Assembly: GCF_900115015.1 (NCBI RefSeq)
Contig: NZ_FOUZ01000002.1
Span: 1-64,000 of the forward strand
Length of the DNA: 64,000 bases
Direction of reading: 5' to 3'
Source: Algoriella xinjiangensis
GTDB taxonomy: Bacteria > Bacteroidota > Bacteroidia > Flavobacteriales > Weeksellaceae
Shown: positions 53,465 to 61,572 of the stretch, one piece after another
Numbering within the stretch: position 1 is the stretch's first letter
How the letters are laid out: every line of letters starts with the position of its first letter
The notes under the pieces: generated by a model
Databases searched by the model: none
What the model saw: the letters and a program-made list of their open reading frames with translations, nothing else
What the model was told of the DNA's origin: nothing
Translations under genes and position numbers: made by a program

Positions 53465-55093
53465 TTAAAACTGACTTAATATTCCGAAATGGATTTTAGA
53501 TTCCTTAAAATCAAACGAAGTTTCTTCAGTTTTACCAACTGCATAACTTAAATTGAAGATTCCCATTTTAGTTAAAAAAGAAATTCCAGTTCCAAAACTT
53601 AACAATGATGTGTTGATATTCGCGCGTTTGTTATCAATAAAAGCATAATCGGCAAATAAACCAATGTAAAATGCTTCGTTTGGCACAAAACGATAATCCA
53701 TACTCGCAATTCCGTACATATTTGCGGTAATACTTTCTTCATTAAAACCTCTTATGCTTCCAAAACCACCAATTCGGTACAATTCATTTTCAGAAAAATC
53801 ATCGTCTTTGGTCAATAAACCAGCAAATTCTACTGTTCCTTTTATAAAATGTTTAGGATGAAGTTCAAATAATCGATATGTTTTTAAACCAATTTCATAT
53901 TGATTAACCGTTTTATTTTCGATGTCTTCTGTCCAAGAAAAATTCTTTTCTTTTTTACGAATCGAGTTCACTAAAACATTCAAATATGATTTTCCTTCCA
54001 TCAAACGAAAAGGATGTTTTACAAAATAATTATAACTTAATCCGACTCCAATTTTCGAATAATCATCGTAACTCGTTTTCAGAAAAGAATCATCATCCAA
54101 TAAAAAATTAGAAGATTTCACAATTCCACTTACACCAATATTTGAGCTGAGATTGAGTTGATAAAATAAACGTTCGCTAAAATTAATATTGACAAAAACA
54201 GAATCTTGTTTAAAAAGTTTGAATGTTGTTTCGCTACCAATTGCAGATTTAAATAGATACGGAATTTTAACGCCAATATCTAACGAAGTATTTTTATTAG
54301 CGGTTCCAATCCAATTTAATCGAATTTCTTCCATTCCATTAAACACATTATTTAATGAAAGTTTTACATTTCCATTTAACCTAAAATCGCCGTTATCATC
54401 CGTTCCAAAACCTAAAACGCCATCAAAATAATTGGAACGAACTTTTTCTGGATATAAATATAAAATTGTCGAATCTTTTCTGAATAAAGTTTGCGGTTTT
54501 TGTACTTCCGAAATAAAATTTGTTTGATTCATTAAATTCGAAATATTCGCCAATTTTTCTTCGTTGTAAATTTCACCACGTTTTATATTCAACCCATGTT
54601 TGATGTAACCTTTGTCTAATTTTTCGTAACCAACCAGCTTTACGCCGTCTATTGTACGTAAATTTCCTTTGTCTAAAACCAATTCAATTTTTTGTTCATT
54701 GTTTTCAAAACCTTTCGGAATAATTTTTATTTGAGCAAAAGGATAACCTTGATTTGTATTTTCGGTAGAGATTTTAGTTAAAATAGAATCTAAATTATTG
54801 GTCGGAAAATAATCGTTTTTGGTTTGAAATGTTTCGTTATTTTTTACCCAAATTGTTTGATATAATTTTCCTTTGTTTAGGTAAATATTTTCGTTTTTTA
54901 TAGAATCGATAGTTAAAGTGTAATACCCAATTTTTTGTAAAGAATCTAAGGTTGATTGCAGATTTTTGTGCTCAAAATCTTTTGTATATGATTTTGTTTC
55001 ATTATTATACCGAAAAAAATGAAACGATTTTTCTTGTCCGAAAAGACAAATCGACTGAAGAAAAAAGACAATTATGTAGAATAAAAATCGCAT
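53465..55093 (-). CDS. Omp85/BamA-TamA family outer membrane protein
   Basis: The protein has 542 residues with a signal peptide ending near F-G-Q. POTRA-like segments (about 65-210, with 'GYPFAQIKI' and 'LDKGNLRTIDGVKLVGYEKLDKGYIKHGL') precede a 16-strand-type barrel. 'GGFGSIRGFNEESI' is the conserved R-G-F loop of Omp85 proteins. It is smaller than BamA, so a role in export or assembly of particular substrates is more likely. It ends in aromatic 'LSQF'. Confidence 0.85.
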   Translation of the reverse strand: MRFLFYIIVFFLQSICLFGQEKSFHFFRYNNETKSYTKDFEHKNLQSTLDSLQKIGYYTLTIDSIKNENIYLNKGKLYQTIWVKNNETFQTKNDYFPTNNLDSILTKISTENTNQGYPFAQIKIIPKGFENNEQKIELVLDKGNLRTIDGVKLVGYEKLDKGYIKHGLNIKRGEIYNEEKLANISNLMNQTNFISEVQKPQTLFRKDSTILYLYPEKVRSNYFDGVLGFGTDDNGDFRLNGNVKLSLNNVFNGMEEIRLNWIGTANKNTSLDIGVKIPYLFKSAIGSETTFKLFKQDSVFVNINFSERLFYQLNLSSNIGVSGIVKSSNFLLDDDSFLKTSYDDYSKIGVGLSYNYFVKHPFRLMEGKSYLNVLVNSIRKKEKNFSWTEDIENKTVNQYEIGLKTYRLFELHPKHFIKGTVEFAGLLTKDDDFSENELYRIGGFGSIRGFNEESITANMYGIASMDYRFVPNEAFYIGLFADYAFIDNKRANINTSLLSFGTGISFLTKMGIFNLSYAVGKTEETSFDFKESKIHFGILSQF

Positions 55094-55201
55094 GTATGCT
55101 TGTAATAACGTTTAAAATTGATGTTAAGTATTTGTTTTACTGATAAGTATTAGTATTAATGTTAATTTTTAAAATTATTTTTGACCTCAAATTTAAAAGG
55201 A

Positions 55202-55513
55202 ATGTTGAAATTATTTAAAATTACGGGTTACTTAGAAGCAATTTCTGCAATTGTTTTATTTTTTATCGCCATGCCAATGAAATATATTTGGGAAGACCCA
55301 ACTTGGGTTACGCACGTTGGCCGTATACATGGAGGTTTATTTGTCGCTTACATCGTTTTGGTGTATATTTTAAAAGATAAATACAATTGGTCTTGGAAAA
55401 TTTTTGCTATCTTTTTTGTTGCAGCCATTATTCCTGGTGGAACAATTTGGGCAGAAAAAAGATTAATTGAAGGTAAAAAATATAAACAAATGTTAGCCGA
55501 AAAAGAAGCATAA
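55202..55513 (+). CDS. DUF3817 small membrane protein
   Basis: ATG at 55202 (not TTG at 55181) gives the usual DUF3817 beginning 'MLKLFKITGYLEAISAIVLF'. The protein has 103 residues and three membrane helices with 'VHGG'-like 'HVGRIHGGLFVAYI' and 'IPGGTIWAEKRL'. Function not known. Confidence 0.8.
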   Translation: MLKLFKITGYLEAISAIVLFFIAMPMKYIWEDPTWVTHVGRIHGGLFVAYIVLVYILKDKYNWSWKIFAIFFVAAIIPGGTIWAEKRLIEGKKYKQMLAEKEA

Positions 55514-55544
55514 AACTTTATCGAAACATAAAATATTTTAAATA

Positions 55545-55576
55545 AAAAAGCCGAAGATTAATCTTCGGCTTTTTGT
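55545..55576 (+). terminator. Terminator after the DUF3817 gene
   Basis: AAAAGCCGAAGAT-ta-ATCTTCGGCTTTT stem with T run. Confidence 0.88.
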
Positions 55577-55581
55577 TTTTG

Positions 55582-55654
55582 AGCGGGAAACGAGACTCGA
55601 ACTCGCAACATTCAGCTTGGAAGGCTGACGCTCTACCAATTGAGCTATTCCCGC
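55582..55654 (-). tRNA. tRNA-Gly(TCC)
   Basis: A 73-nt cloverleaf on the minus strand: acceptor GCGGGAA/TTCCCGC, D arm 'AGCTCAATTGGTAGAGC', anticodon loop CTTCCAA with anticodon TCC, T arm 'GCGAGTTCGAGTCTCGT'. No encoded CCA. It is identical to the copy at 59195-59267. Confidence 0.93.
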
Positions 55655-55821
55655 ATTACTGGTACAAATATAAGTTGATGAAATGCAATTTTGCAAACTT
55701 TATTAAAAGAAATTTATCAACTTTTTTGTAATAAATTAATTCTGAATTATTTGTATTGTAGATTTTTTTCGAGAGATTTGAGATATGAAAATTATCGAAA
55801 AAATACTTTTGCTTTTATTAT

Positions 55822-56382
55822 TTATTTTTTCTGTAAAATAAAGTCTTCATTTTCTGTTTTACCAAGATTAAATTTTAAAACTTCGTGGTAATCAACAGGA
55901 ATTTTAAACGTGTTTTTTAGAGGAATTTGCAACAAATAACACCAAATTAATCGAATAATTCCGCCATGTGTTACAATTAATATATTTTCAAAATCTTGTT
56001 GACGCAAATCATTCATAAAAGAATTTAATCGAAAAAACATTTCATTCATCGATTCTCCATTTGGAGTTTTCGTATTCACAAAATCATTGTACCACGGATT
56101 AATTTCTTCGGGATTAATATCAATCCAATTTTGCATTTCCCAATCACCGAAATTAAATTCTTTTAAACGTTCATCAATCAATATTTCAGTCGAAAAAGTT
56201 TGCGCCAATTGCAAACAACGATTTAATGGACTTGAAAAAACTGCATCAAAATTATCATCAATTTTATCTTGAATAATTTTTACTTCGTCCTCAAAACTAC
56301 CCGCCAAATCAACATCTGTTTGCCCGTAACAAACAGATGACGGCAGGTTAACTTTTGTATGTCGAATTACAGAAACTTGCAT
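55822..56382 (-). CDS. cobC: Alpha-ribazole phosphatase, histidine phosphatase family
   Basis: ATG at 56382 was chosen over an upstream in-frame start inside cobS because 'MQVSVIRHTKVNLPS' is the expected beginning. The protein has 186 residues. The catalytic His is in 'VIRHT', Arg in 'SSPLNRCLQLAQ', and the second His in 'VTHGGIIRLI'. It removes phosphate in nucleotide-loop assembly of cobalamin. It overlaps cobS by 16 bases. Confidence 0.88.
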   Translation of the reverse strand: MQVSVIRHTKVNLPSSVCYGQTDVDLAGSFEDEVKIIQDKIDDNFDAVFSSPLNRCLQLAQTFSTEILIDERLKEFNFGDWEMQNWIDINPEEINPWYNDFVNTKTPNGESMNEMFFRLNSFMNDLRQQDFENILIVTHGGIIRLIWCYLLQIPLKNTFKIPVDYHEVLKFNLGKTENEDFILQKK

Positions 56383-57143
56383 ATAATTAAAACGCCAAGA
56401 TAAAACAAAACTTCGGTTACTTGTTGCACTGTACCAAGACAATCGCCCGTATAACCACCGATATATTTCTTAAAATACCAACCCAAATATACTTTTCCTA
56501 AATAACAAAGTGGTAAAATAAGTAAGAATTTCCATTCTCCAAAAACGATAAAAGGAAGTAAACTGAAGATAAAACTAATCACTAAATTCTGAATTGGTAA
56601 GGCTTTATTTGCCATCGGTTTTGATTTACTTTTGTCAATATCCGTAACATATTTGTGTGTGTAAATCATCATTCCAGAAAAAAAACGACTTACAGAATGA
56701 GCTGCAATCAGAGTAAAAATCATCAACCAATAATTATCTTCCGCAATGTGTTTTAAAGAAGTATATTTTAGCAAAAGTAATAAAATAGCGCCTATAACGC
56801 CGTATGCACCAATGCGACTATCTTTCATAATCGTCATTATTTTTTCTTTGCCATAACCACCGCCAAAACTATCGCAAACATCGGTAAAACCGTCTTCGTG
56901 AAAAGCACCAGTTAGCAAAACACTTGCAATCATGGTTATAATAATACTAATGTCTACGGGTAAAATAAATTGACAAATGGTATAAATTACGGCATTAAAT
57001 AAACCAACCAATAAACCAATTGCGGCATAATATTTTTGCGATTGATTCATGATTTCGTTACTATACGGAATTTTTAACGGAATTGGAATTCGCGTGAAAA
57101 ACATCAAAGCTGTTAAAAAATAAGTGATTTCTTTTCTTAACAT
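56367..57143 (-). CDS. cobS: Adenosylcobinamide-GDP ribazoletransferase
   Basis: The protein has 258 residues with about six membrane helices. 'TRIPIPLKIPYS' near the start, 'LLTGAFHEDGFTDVCDSFGGGYGKEKIMTIMKDSRIGAYG' in two parts (metal-binding Asp residues), and 'GYTGDCLGTVQQVTEVLFYL' near the end are CobS signatures. It joins the lower nucleotide to cobinamide. It overlaps cobT by 7 bases. Confidence 0.93.
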   Translation of the reverse strand: MLRKEITYFLTALMFFTRIPIPLKIPYSNEIMNQSQKYYAAIGLLVGLFNAVIYTICQFILPVDISIIITMIASVLLTGAFHEDGFTDVCDSFGGGYGKEKIMTIMKDSRIGAYGVIGAILLLLLKYTSLKHIAEDNYWLMIFTLIAAHSVSRFFSGMMIYTHKYVTDIDKSKSKPMANKALPIQNLVISFIFSLLPFIVFGEWKFLLILPLCYLGKVYLGWYFKKYIGGYTGDCLGTVQQVTEVLFYLGVLIICKFL

Positions 57144-58153
57144 ATTTCCTCGTCTTTATTGCTAACACCAGCCGATTCAAAACTCGCCATATCATTAAAA
57201 AAATTGACAGCACTTACTATAATCGGATAAGCCAATGCGCAACCAGTGCCTTCGCCAACACGCAAATTGATTTTAAGAATTGGTTCTTCGTTAAAATAAT
57301 TTAATAAATATTGGTGTCCAAATTCATCACTTTGATGACAGAAAATTGCGTTGTTTAAAATTTCTGGTTTTAATTTTGAAGCAACTAATAATGCAGCCGA
57401 AGCAATGTAACCATCAATCATTAAAAGCATATTGTGTTCAAAAGCAGCTAACATAGCGCCCGTCATTTGCGCAACTTCAAAACCGCCAAAAGTGGCTAAT
57501 ATTTGTTTCGGATCTTTTATTTCTCCGTGTGTATTTTTAGCTTGTGAAAGAATTTCAAGCTTTGTTTTTAATTGCTCATCATTCAAGCCCGTTCCGCGCC
57601 CTACACATTGCTCCAAAGGCAAATCTGTCAAATAATGAACAAGCATCGAAGCAGAAGATGTATTTCCGATTCCCATTTCTCCAAAACCAATGATATTTGT
57701 GCCTTTTTTAGCTATTTCAGCCACTATCTTCTGTGAGTGAGTGAAACATTCGTCTAATTGAGTAGATGTCATCGCAGACTCACATAAAAAGTTTTTGGTT
57801 GACTTTGCTATTTTACAATTTTTAAGGATTGTATAATCACCAAAATCATAATTAACACCCGAATCTATAATAGAAAGCTCAATTTTATTTTGATTGCAAA
57901 AAACATTGATTGCTGCACCATTGTTTAAAAAATTAAGCACCATTTGTGGTGTAACCTCAGTAGGATAAGCGCTAACACCAGATTGAGAGATTCCGTGATC
58001 GCTTGCAAAAACAATAAGATGTGGATTTTTTAATTCTAATTTAGGTTGTTGTTGAACTAAACCAATTTTTAAAGCGATTTTTTCTAATAAACCTAAAGCG
58101 CCAAGTGGTTTTGTTTTAAGATCGATAATTTGCTGAATTTCTTGTTTTTGCAT
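57137..58153 (-). CDS. cobT: Nicotinate-nucleotide-dimethylbenzimidazole phosphoribosyltransferase
   Basis: The protein has 338 residues. 'KTKPLGALGLLEKIALKIG' at the start, 'IVFASDHGISQSGVSAYP', 'GFGEMGIGNTSSASML' and 'VGRGTGLNDEQL' are CobT signatures, and Glu in 'RVGEGTGCALA' is the expected catalytic residue. It activates the lower ligand base of cobalamin. It is the first gene after the riboswitch. Confidence 0.94.
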   Translation of the reverse strand: MQKQEIQQIIDLKTKPLGALGLLEKIALKIGLVQQQPKLELKNPHLIVFASDHGISQSGVSAYPTEVTPQMVLNFLNNGAAINVFCNQNKIELSIIDSGVNYDFGDYTILKNCKIAKSTKNFLCESAMTSTQLDECFTHSQKIVAEIAKKGTNIIGFGEMGIGNTSSASMLVHYLTDLPLEQCVGRGTGLNDEQLKTKLEILSQAKNTHGEIKDPKQILATFGGFEVAQMTGAMLAAFEHNMLLMIDGYIASAALLVASKLKPEILNNAIFCHQSDEFGHQYLLNYFNEEPILKINLRVGEGTGCALAYPIIVSAVNFFNDMASFESAGVSNKDEEIC

Positions 58154-58174
58154 TTTTCTATAAAATAGTTGTTA

Positions 58175-58262
58175 TAAAAAATGCTTTCGAAATTAAGTAC
58201 AATCAATTCAACATCTATAAAAAATAAATGTAGTTTTGATCGAGCTTCAATCGCGAAAGCAT
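58175..58262 (-). terminator. Expression platform (terminator) of the cobalamin riboswitch
   Basis: On the minus strand ATGCTTTCG (58254-58262) can pair with CGAAAGCAT (58181-58189), which is directly followed by six T. The segment AGCTCGA between the aptamer and this stem can pair instead with TCGAGCT within the aptamer, a possible antiterminator. The loop is long (about 64 nt), so the switch may also act on translation. Confidence 0.45.
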
Positions 58263-58365
58263 CATCTAAAAAAGTAGCCTGGCTTATAGTTTTCACTATT
58301 TACAGTTGCGCGACAGCTCGAGATTTGCACTCGATTCCCTTTTGTAGCAACTAATGTAAGAAAGT
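58263..58365 (-). promoter_or_regulatory. Cobalamin riboswitch
   Basis: The minus strand carries the conserved core in order: GGGAA, the TCGAG-TGCAAAT-CTCGA hairpin, GCTG, then 'GCGCAACTGTAA', the ATAGT-gaaa-ACTAT hairpin, and the B12 box AAGCCAGG. It lies 110 bases upstream of cobT, which uses the lower ligand of the same vitamin. A -7-like TAACTTTC (58370-58377) just upstream could start the RNA. High B12 should lower expression of cobT-cobS-cobC. Confidence 0.88.
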
Positions 58366-58377
58366 TATTTATAAAAA

Positions 58378-58992
58378 TTATCTTTTGACCGCTATTTTAC
58401 CCATAATTATTGGCTTTAATTTAAAATCTGAAAGTTGTAATTTTATTTCTTTCGGTAAATTATTTGACGTATAATTTCTGCTTAATTGATATTGGTTTTG
58501 ATTAGAAGCCAATCTAACATTTAAATGACTATTTTTTGGATGCTCAAATTTGATTGTATATTCTTTTCCAACTTCAATATTTTCTTCAATAATTTCATTG
58601 TTTACGAGTAATCGATAAGAAATAATTGAGGAATACGAATCTTTCGCATCACTTTTATTTACGATGATTTTAAATTCTATGGTTTCGTTTTGGATAGTTT
58701 CATTTTTTGGTTGAGGTGTTTCTGTGCACGTTATTTTTTCTTGTGCATTTGCAGTAGTTCCAATTAACCCAATTGCAGAAAAAACGGCAATATTAGAAAT
58801 AGTTTTAGAAACGATGTTTCTTCCTAATTGATTTGGAGAGAAAATTCCACAATAAACTTTATTCTTTTCAAATTCTTTAGAAACTGTTTGATCTTCTAAT
58901 TGAGAAAAATCTATGATTTGATGTTGACATTTTGAACAGAAGTTTACATCGTTCAATTTTTCTGAGCATGGAGTAGGTATGGTAATTTTCAT
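58378..58992 (-). CDS. Hypothetical protein with Cys motif and internal membrane segment
   Basis: The protein has 204 residues. Residues 1-60 show the Bacteroidota pattern 'PCSEKL', 'FCSKCQHQIIDFSQL', 'CGIFSPNQLGR', with Cys residues that may bind metal. One membrane helix or signal-like segment (about 66-84) ends in 'TANAQ'. The rest is a beta-rich extracytoplasmic part. Many flavobacterial membrane proteins carry this N-terminal module; its role is not known to me. It ends about 10 bases before the riboswitch. Confidence 0.65.
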   Translation of the reverse strand: MKITIPTPCSEKLNDVNFCSKCQHQIIDFSQLEDQTVSKEFEKNKVYCGIFSPNQLGRNIVSKTISNIAVFSAIGLIGTTANAQEKITCTETPQPKNETIQNETIEFKIIVNKSDAKDSYSSIISYRLLVNNEIIEENIEVGKEYTIKFEHPKNSHLNVRLASNQNQYQLSRNYTSNNLPKEIKLQLSDFKLKPIIMGKIAVKR

Positions 58993-59090
58993 CTTTCTAA
59001 ATTTTGGTATATAGAGTAGATGTAAATTTAGAAGAAATGGTTGGTTGGAAAATAAAAAAAGCCCAAGAAAATAAATTCTTGAGCTTTTAG

Positions 59091-59174
59091 TACCTCAGGC
59101 GGGACTTGAACCCGCACGTCCTAATGGACACAGGATTTTAAGTCCTGCGTGTCTACCAATTCCACCACCAAGGC
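59091..59174 (-). tRNA. tRNA-Leu(TAA), first copy
   Basis: An 84-nt type II tRNA on the minus strand: 5' GCCTTGG, anticodon loop CTTAAAA with anticodon TAA, long variable arm GTCC-atta-GGAC, T arm 'GCGGGTTCAAGTCCCGC'. Confidence 0.92.
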
Positions 59175-59194
59175 ATCCATTACCTTAGTAATAG

Positions 59195-59267
59195 AGCGGG
59201 AAACGAGACTCGAACTCGCAACATTCAGCTTGGAAGGCTGACGCTCTACCAATTGAGCTATTCCCGC
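59195..59267 (-). tRNA. tRNA-Gly(TCC), second identical copy
   Basis: A 73-nt minus-strand tRNA identical to 55582-55654, anticodon TCC. It lies between the two tRNA-Leu(TAA) genes. Confidence 0.93.
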
Positions 59268-59294
59268 GTAAAATTGCAAAAATCAAATAAAAAG

Positions 59295-59378
59295 TACCTC
59301 AGGCGGGACTTGAACCCGCACGCCCTAATGGGCACAGGATTTTAAGTCCTGCGTGTCTACCAATTCCACCACCAAGGC
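59295..59378 (-). tRNA. tRNA-Leu(TAA), second copy
   Basis: An 84-nt tRNA differing from 59091-59174 by a compensating pair in the variable arm (GCCC-atta-GGGC instead of GTCC-atta-GGAC). The anticodon is TAA. Confidence 0.92.
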
Positions 59379-59410
59379 AAAATTTGATTTTTGAATCTAA
59401 TATTTCAAAG

Positions 59411-59483
59411 AGCGGGAAACGGGGCTCGAACCCGCGACCTCAACCTTGGCAAGGTTGCGCTCTACCAGCTGAGCTATTCTCGC
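59411..59483 (-). tRNA. tRNA-Gly(GCC)
   Basis: A 73-nt minus-strand tRNA, anticodon loop TTGCCAA with anticodon GCC, T arm 'GCGGGTTCGAGCCCCGT'. The acceptor stem has an A4-C69 mismatch (5' GCGAGAA against TTCCCGC 3'). Confidence 0.9.
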
Positions 59484-59570
59484 GATTGGAGTGCAAATAT
59501 ATAAAATCAATCTCTAATAATCCAAATGAAATTCAGATAAATTTTAAAAATATATTTGCACTTTTTATAA

Positions 59571-60419
59571 TTAGTTGATAGGCATTAACATATCAGCTAC
59601 TTCTTTTATTTTATCTTTCATTTTTTTACGGTGAACGATCATGTCAACAAAACCTTTTTCTAGTAAAAACTCAGAAGTTTGGAATCCTTCTGGTAAATCT
59701 CTACCAATAGTTTCTTTGATAACACGTGGTCCAGCGAAACCAATTAATGCGCCTGGCTCTGCCATAATAACGTCTCCAATTGATCCAAATGATGCTGTAA
59801 TTCCTCCAAAAGATGGATTTGTAAGAATTGTAATGTATGGTATTTGGTGATCTGCTAATTGTATTAATTTAGCTTCTACTTTTGCTAATTGCATTAATGA
59901 TATTGCAGCTTCCATCATACGTGCTCCACCAGATTGTGTGATGATTACGTATGGTGTTTTATTTTTGATGGCATAATCTATTGCACGTGCAATTTTTTCT
60001 CCCATTACTGATCCTAATGAACCTCCAATAAATTTGAAATCCATACAAGAAATTGTAATATCGCGACCATGCATTTTACCAACTGCATTACGAATAGAAT
60101 CGTTTAATCCAGTTTTCTTTTTAATTTCTTTTAGACGGTCTTTGTATGGTTTTGTATCAGTCCAATTTAATGGATCTTTACTTTCTACATTTGCGTCTAA
60201 TTCTGTAAATTTTCCTTCGTCAAATAAAATTTCAAAATATTCTTGAGAACCAATTTGTACGTGATGATCGTCTTCTGGACTTACATACGCATTTGCTTTT
60301 AGTTCTTCAGTTTCAATAATTTTTCCTGATGGAGTTTTATACCACAATCCTTTTTTTACATCTTTTTTAGATTCTGTAGGCGTTGTGATATTTTTCTTGC
60401 TTCTAATAAACCAAGGCAT
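59571..60419 (-). CDS. accD: Acetyl-CoA carboxylase carboxyltransferase beta subunit
   Basis: The protein has 282 residues of the crotonase-like carboxyltransferase family. '[24 protein letters not shown]' and '[19 protein letters not shown]' and '[11 protein letters not shown]' are signatures. The four Cys of the N-terminal zinc ribbon known from E. coli are replaced here ('[11 protein letters not shown]', '[12 protein letters not shown]'); I recall the same in other flavobacteria. It transfers the carboxyl group to acetyl-CoA with AccA, encoded elsewhere. Confidence 0.94.
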   Translation of the reverse strand: MPWFIRSKKNITTPTESKKDVKKGLWYKTPSGKIIETEELKANAYVSPEDDHHVQIGSQEYFEILFDEGKFTELDANVESKDPLNWTDTKPYKDRLKEIKKKTGLNDSIRNAVGKMHGRDITISCMDFKFIGGSLGSVMGEKIARAIDYAIKNKTPYVIITQSGGARMMEAAISLMQLAKVEAKLIQLADHQIPYITILTNPSFGGITASFGSIGDVIMAEPGALIGFAGPRVIKETIGRDLPEGFQTSEFLLEKGFVDMIVHRKKMKDKIKEVADMLMPIN

Positions 60420-60467
60420 ATATTCTGTTTTTATATGTATAGAATTGTCTTAAAACGGGTTTAAGAA

Positions 60468-61535
60468 TTATCCTAAAGTATTAATATTATTTAAATCTTG
60501 ACAAGCTTGAATTAATCTTTCTTTGAAAGCAACTTCACCAGCTCTTAACCACACACGTGGATCGTAGTATTTTTTGTTTGGAGATTCAGTACCTTCTGGG
60601 TTACCAATTTGTCCTTGTAAATAAGCTGCATTTGCATCAAAATATTTACGAACACCTTCCATAAATGCATATTGTAAATCTGTATCAATATTCATTTTGA
60701 TTACACCATAGCTAATTGCTTCGCGAATTTCTTCTAATGTTGATCCAGATCCTCCGTGAAATACAAAGTCTACTGCATTATTAACACCATATTTTTCGTT
60801 GATGTATTTTTGAGAATTATCTAAAATTTTAGGCGTCAAAACTACATTTCCTGGTTTGTAAACACCGTGTACATTACCAAATGCAGCAGCAATCCAAAAA
60901 TTATCAGAAACAGATTTTAAGTTTTCGTAAACGTAAGCTACTTCTTCTGGTTGTGTGTATAATAAAGAATTGTCTACGTTAGAGTTGTCTACACCATCTT
61001 CTTCACCACCTGTAATACCTAACTCCATCTCCAAAGTCATTCCAACTTTAGACATTCTTTCTAAGTAACGTTTACACGTTTCTACGTTTTCTTCTAATGG
61101 TTCTTCAGATAAATCTAACATATGCGAACTAAATAAAGTTTTTCCAAACTTGTTATAGTGTTCTTCATTCGCATCCATTATTCCATCAATCCAAGGTAAT
61201 AATTTTTTTGCACAATGGTCTGTATGTAAAATAACTGTAGCACCGTAAGATTCGGCTAAAGTATGAATATGTTTTGCACCAGCAATAGCACCTTTGATTG
61301 CAGAAATTTGACCTTCTGCTTTTAATCCTTTTCCTGCATTAAAAATAGCACCTCCGTTAGAAAATTGTATGATAATAGGCGAATTTACTTCTACAGCAGC
61401 TTCCATTGCTGCATTGATCGTGTCCGAACCTGTAACATTACATGCAGGTAAAGCATATTGATTTGCTTTTGCATCGTTTATAATGTCTTGAACTAATGAA
61501 CCGGTTGCAACACCGGCAGGAAATTTTCTGCTCAT
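60468..61535 (-). CDS. fbaA: Fructose-bisphosphate aldolase, class II
   Basis: The protein has 355 residues, TIM barrel. The metal and substrate sites are in 'VILHTDHCAKKLLPW', 'EMELGITGGEEDGVDN', 'AAFGNVHGVYKPGNV', 'FHGGSGSTLEEI' and 'KMNIDTDLQYAF'. It cleaves fructose 1,6-bisphosphate in glycolysis. It lies 48 bases upstream of accD in the same direction. Confidence 0.96.
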   Translation of the reverse strand: MSRKFPAGVATGSLVQDIINDAKANQYALPACNVTGSDTINAAMEAAVEVNSPIIIQFSNGGAIFNAGKGLKAEGQISAIKGAIAGAKHIHTLAESYGATVILHTDHCAKKLLPWIDGIMDANEEHYNKFGKTLFSSHMLDLSEEPLEENVETCKRYLERMSKVGMTLEMELGITGGEEDGVDNSNVDNSLLYTQPEEVAYVYENLKSVSDNFWIAAAFGNVHGVYKPGNVVLTPKILDNSQKYINEKYGVNNAVDFVFHGGSGSTLEEIREAISYGVIKMNIDTDLQYAFMEGVRKYFDANAAYLQGQIGNPEGTESPNKKYYDPRVWLRAGEVAFKERLIQACQDLNNINTLG

Positions 61536-61572
61536 TATGTTAGTTTTTTGTGAAACAAATATAGATGTTTTT

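Noticed and set aside
55785-55841. 18-codon frame 'MKIIEKILLL...' next to cobC
   Set aside because: It overlaps the 3' end of cobC, has no mature part after a signal-like stretch and no promoter; probably a chance frame or an old remnant.
56383-56442. Upstream extension of cobC
   Set aside because: The histidine phosphatase motif should sit within the first ten residues; ATG at 56382 fits.
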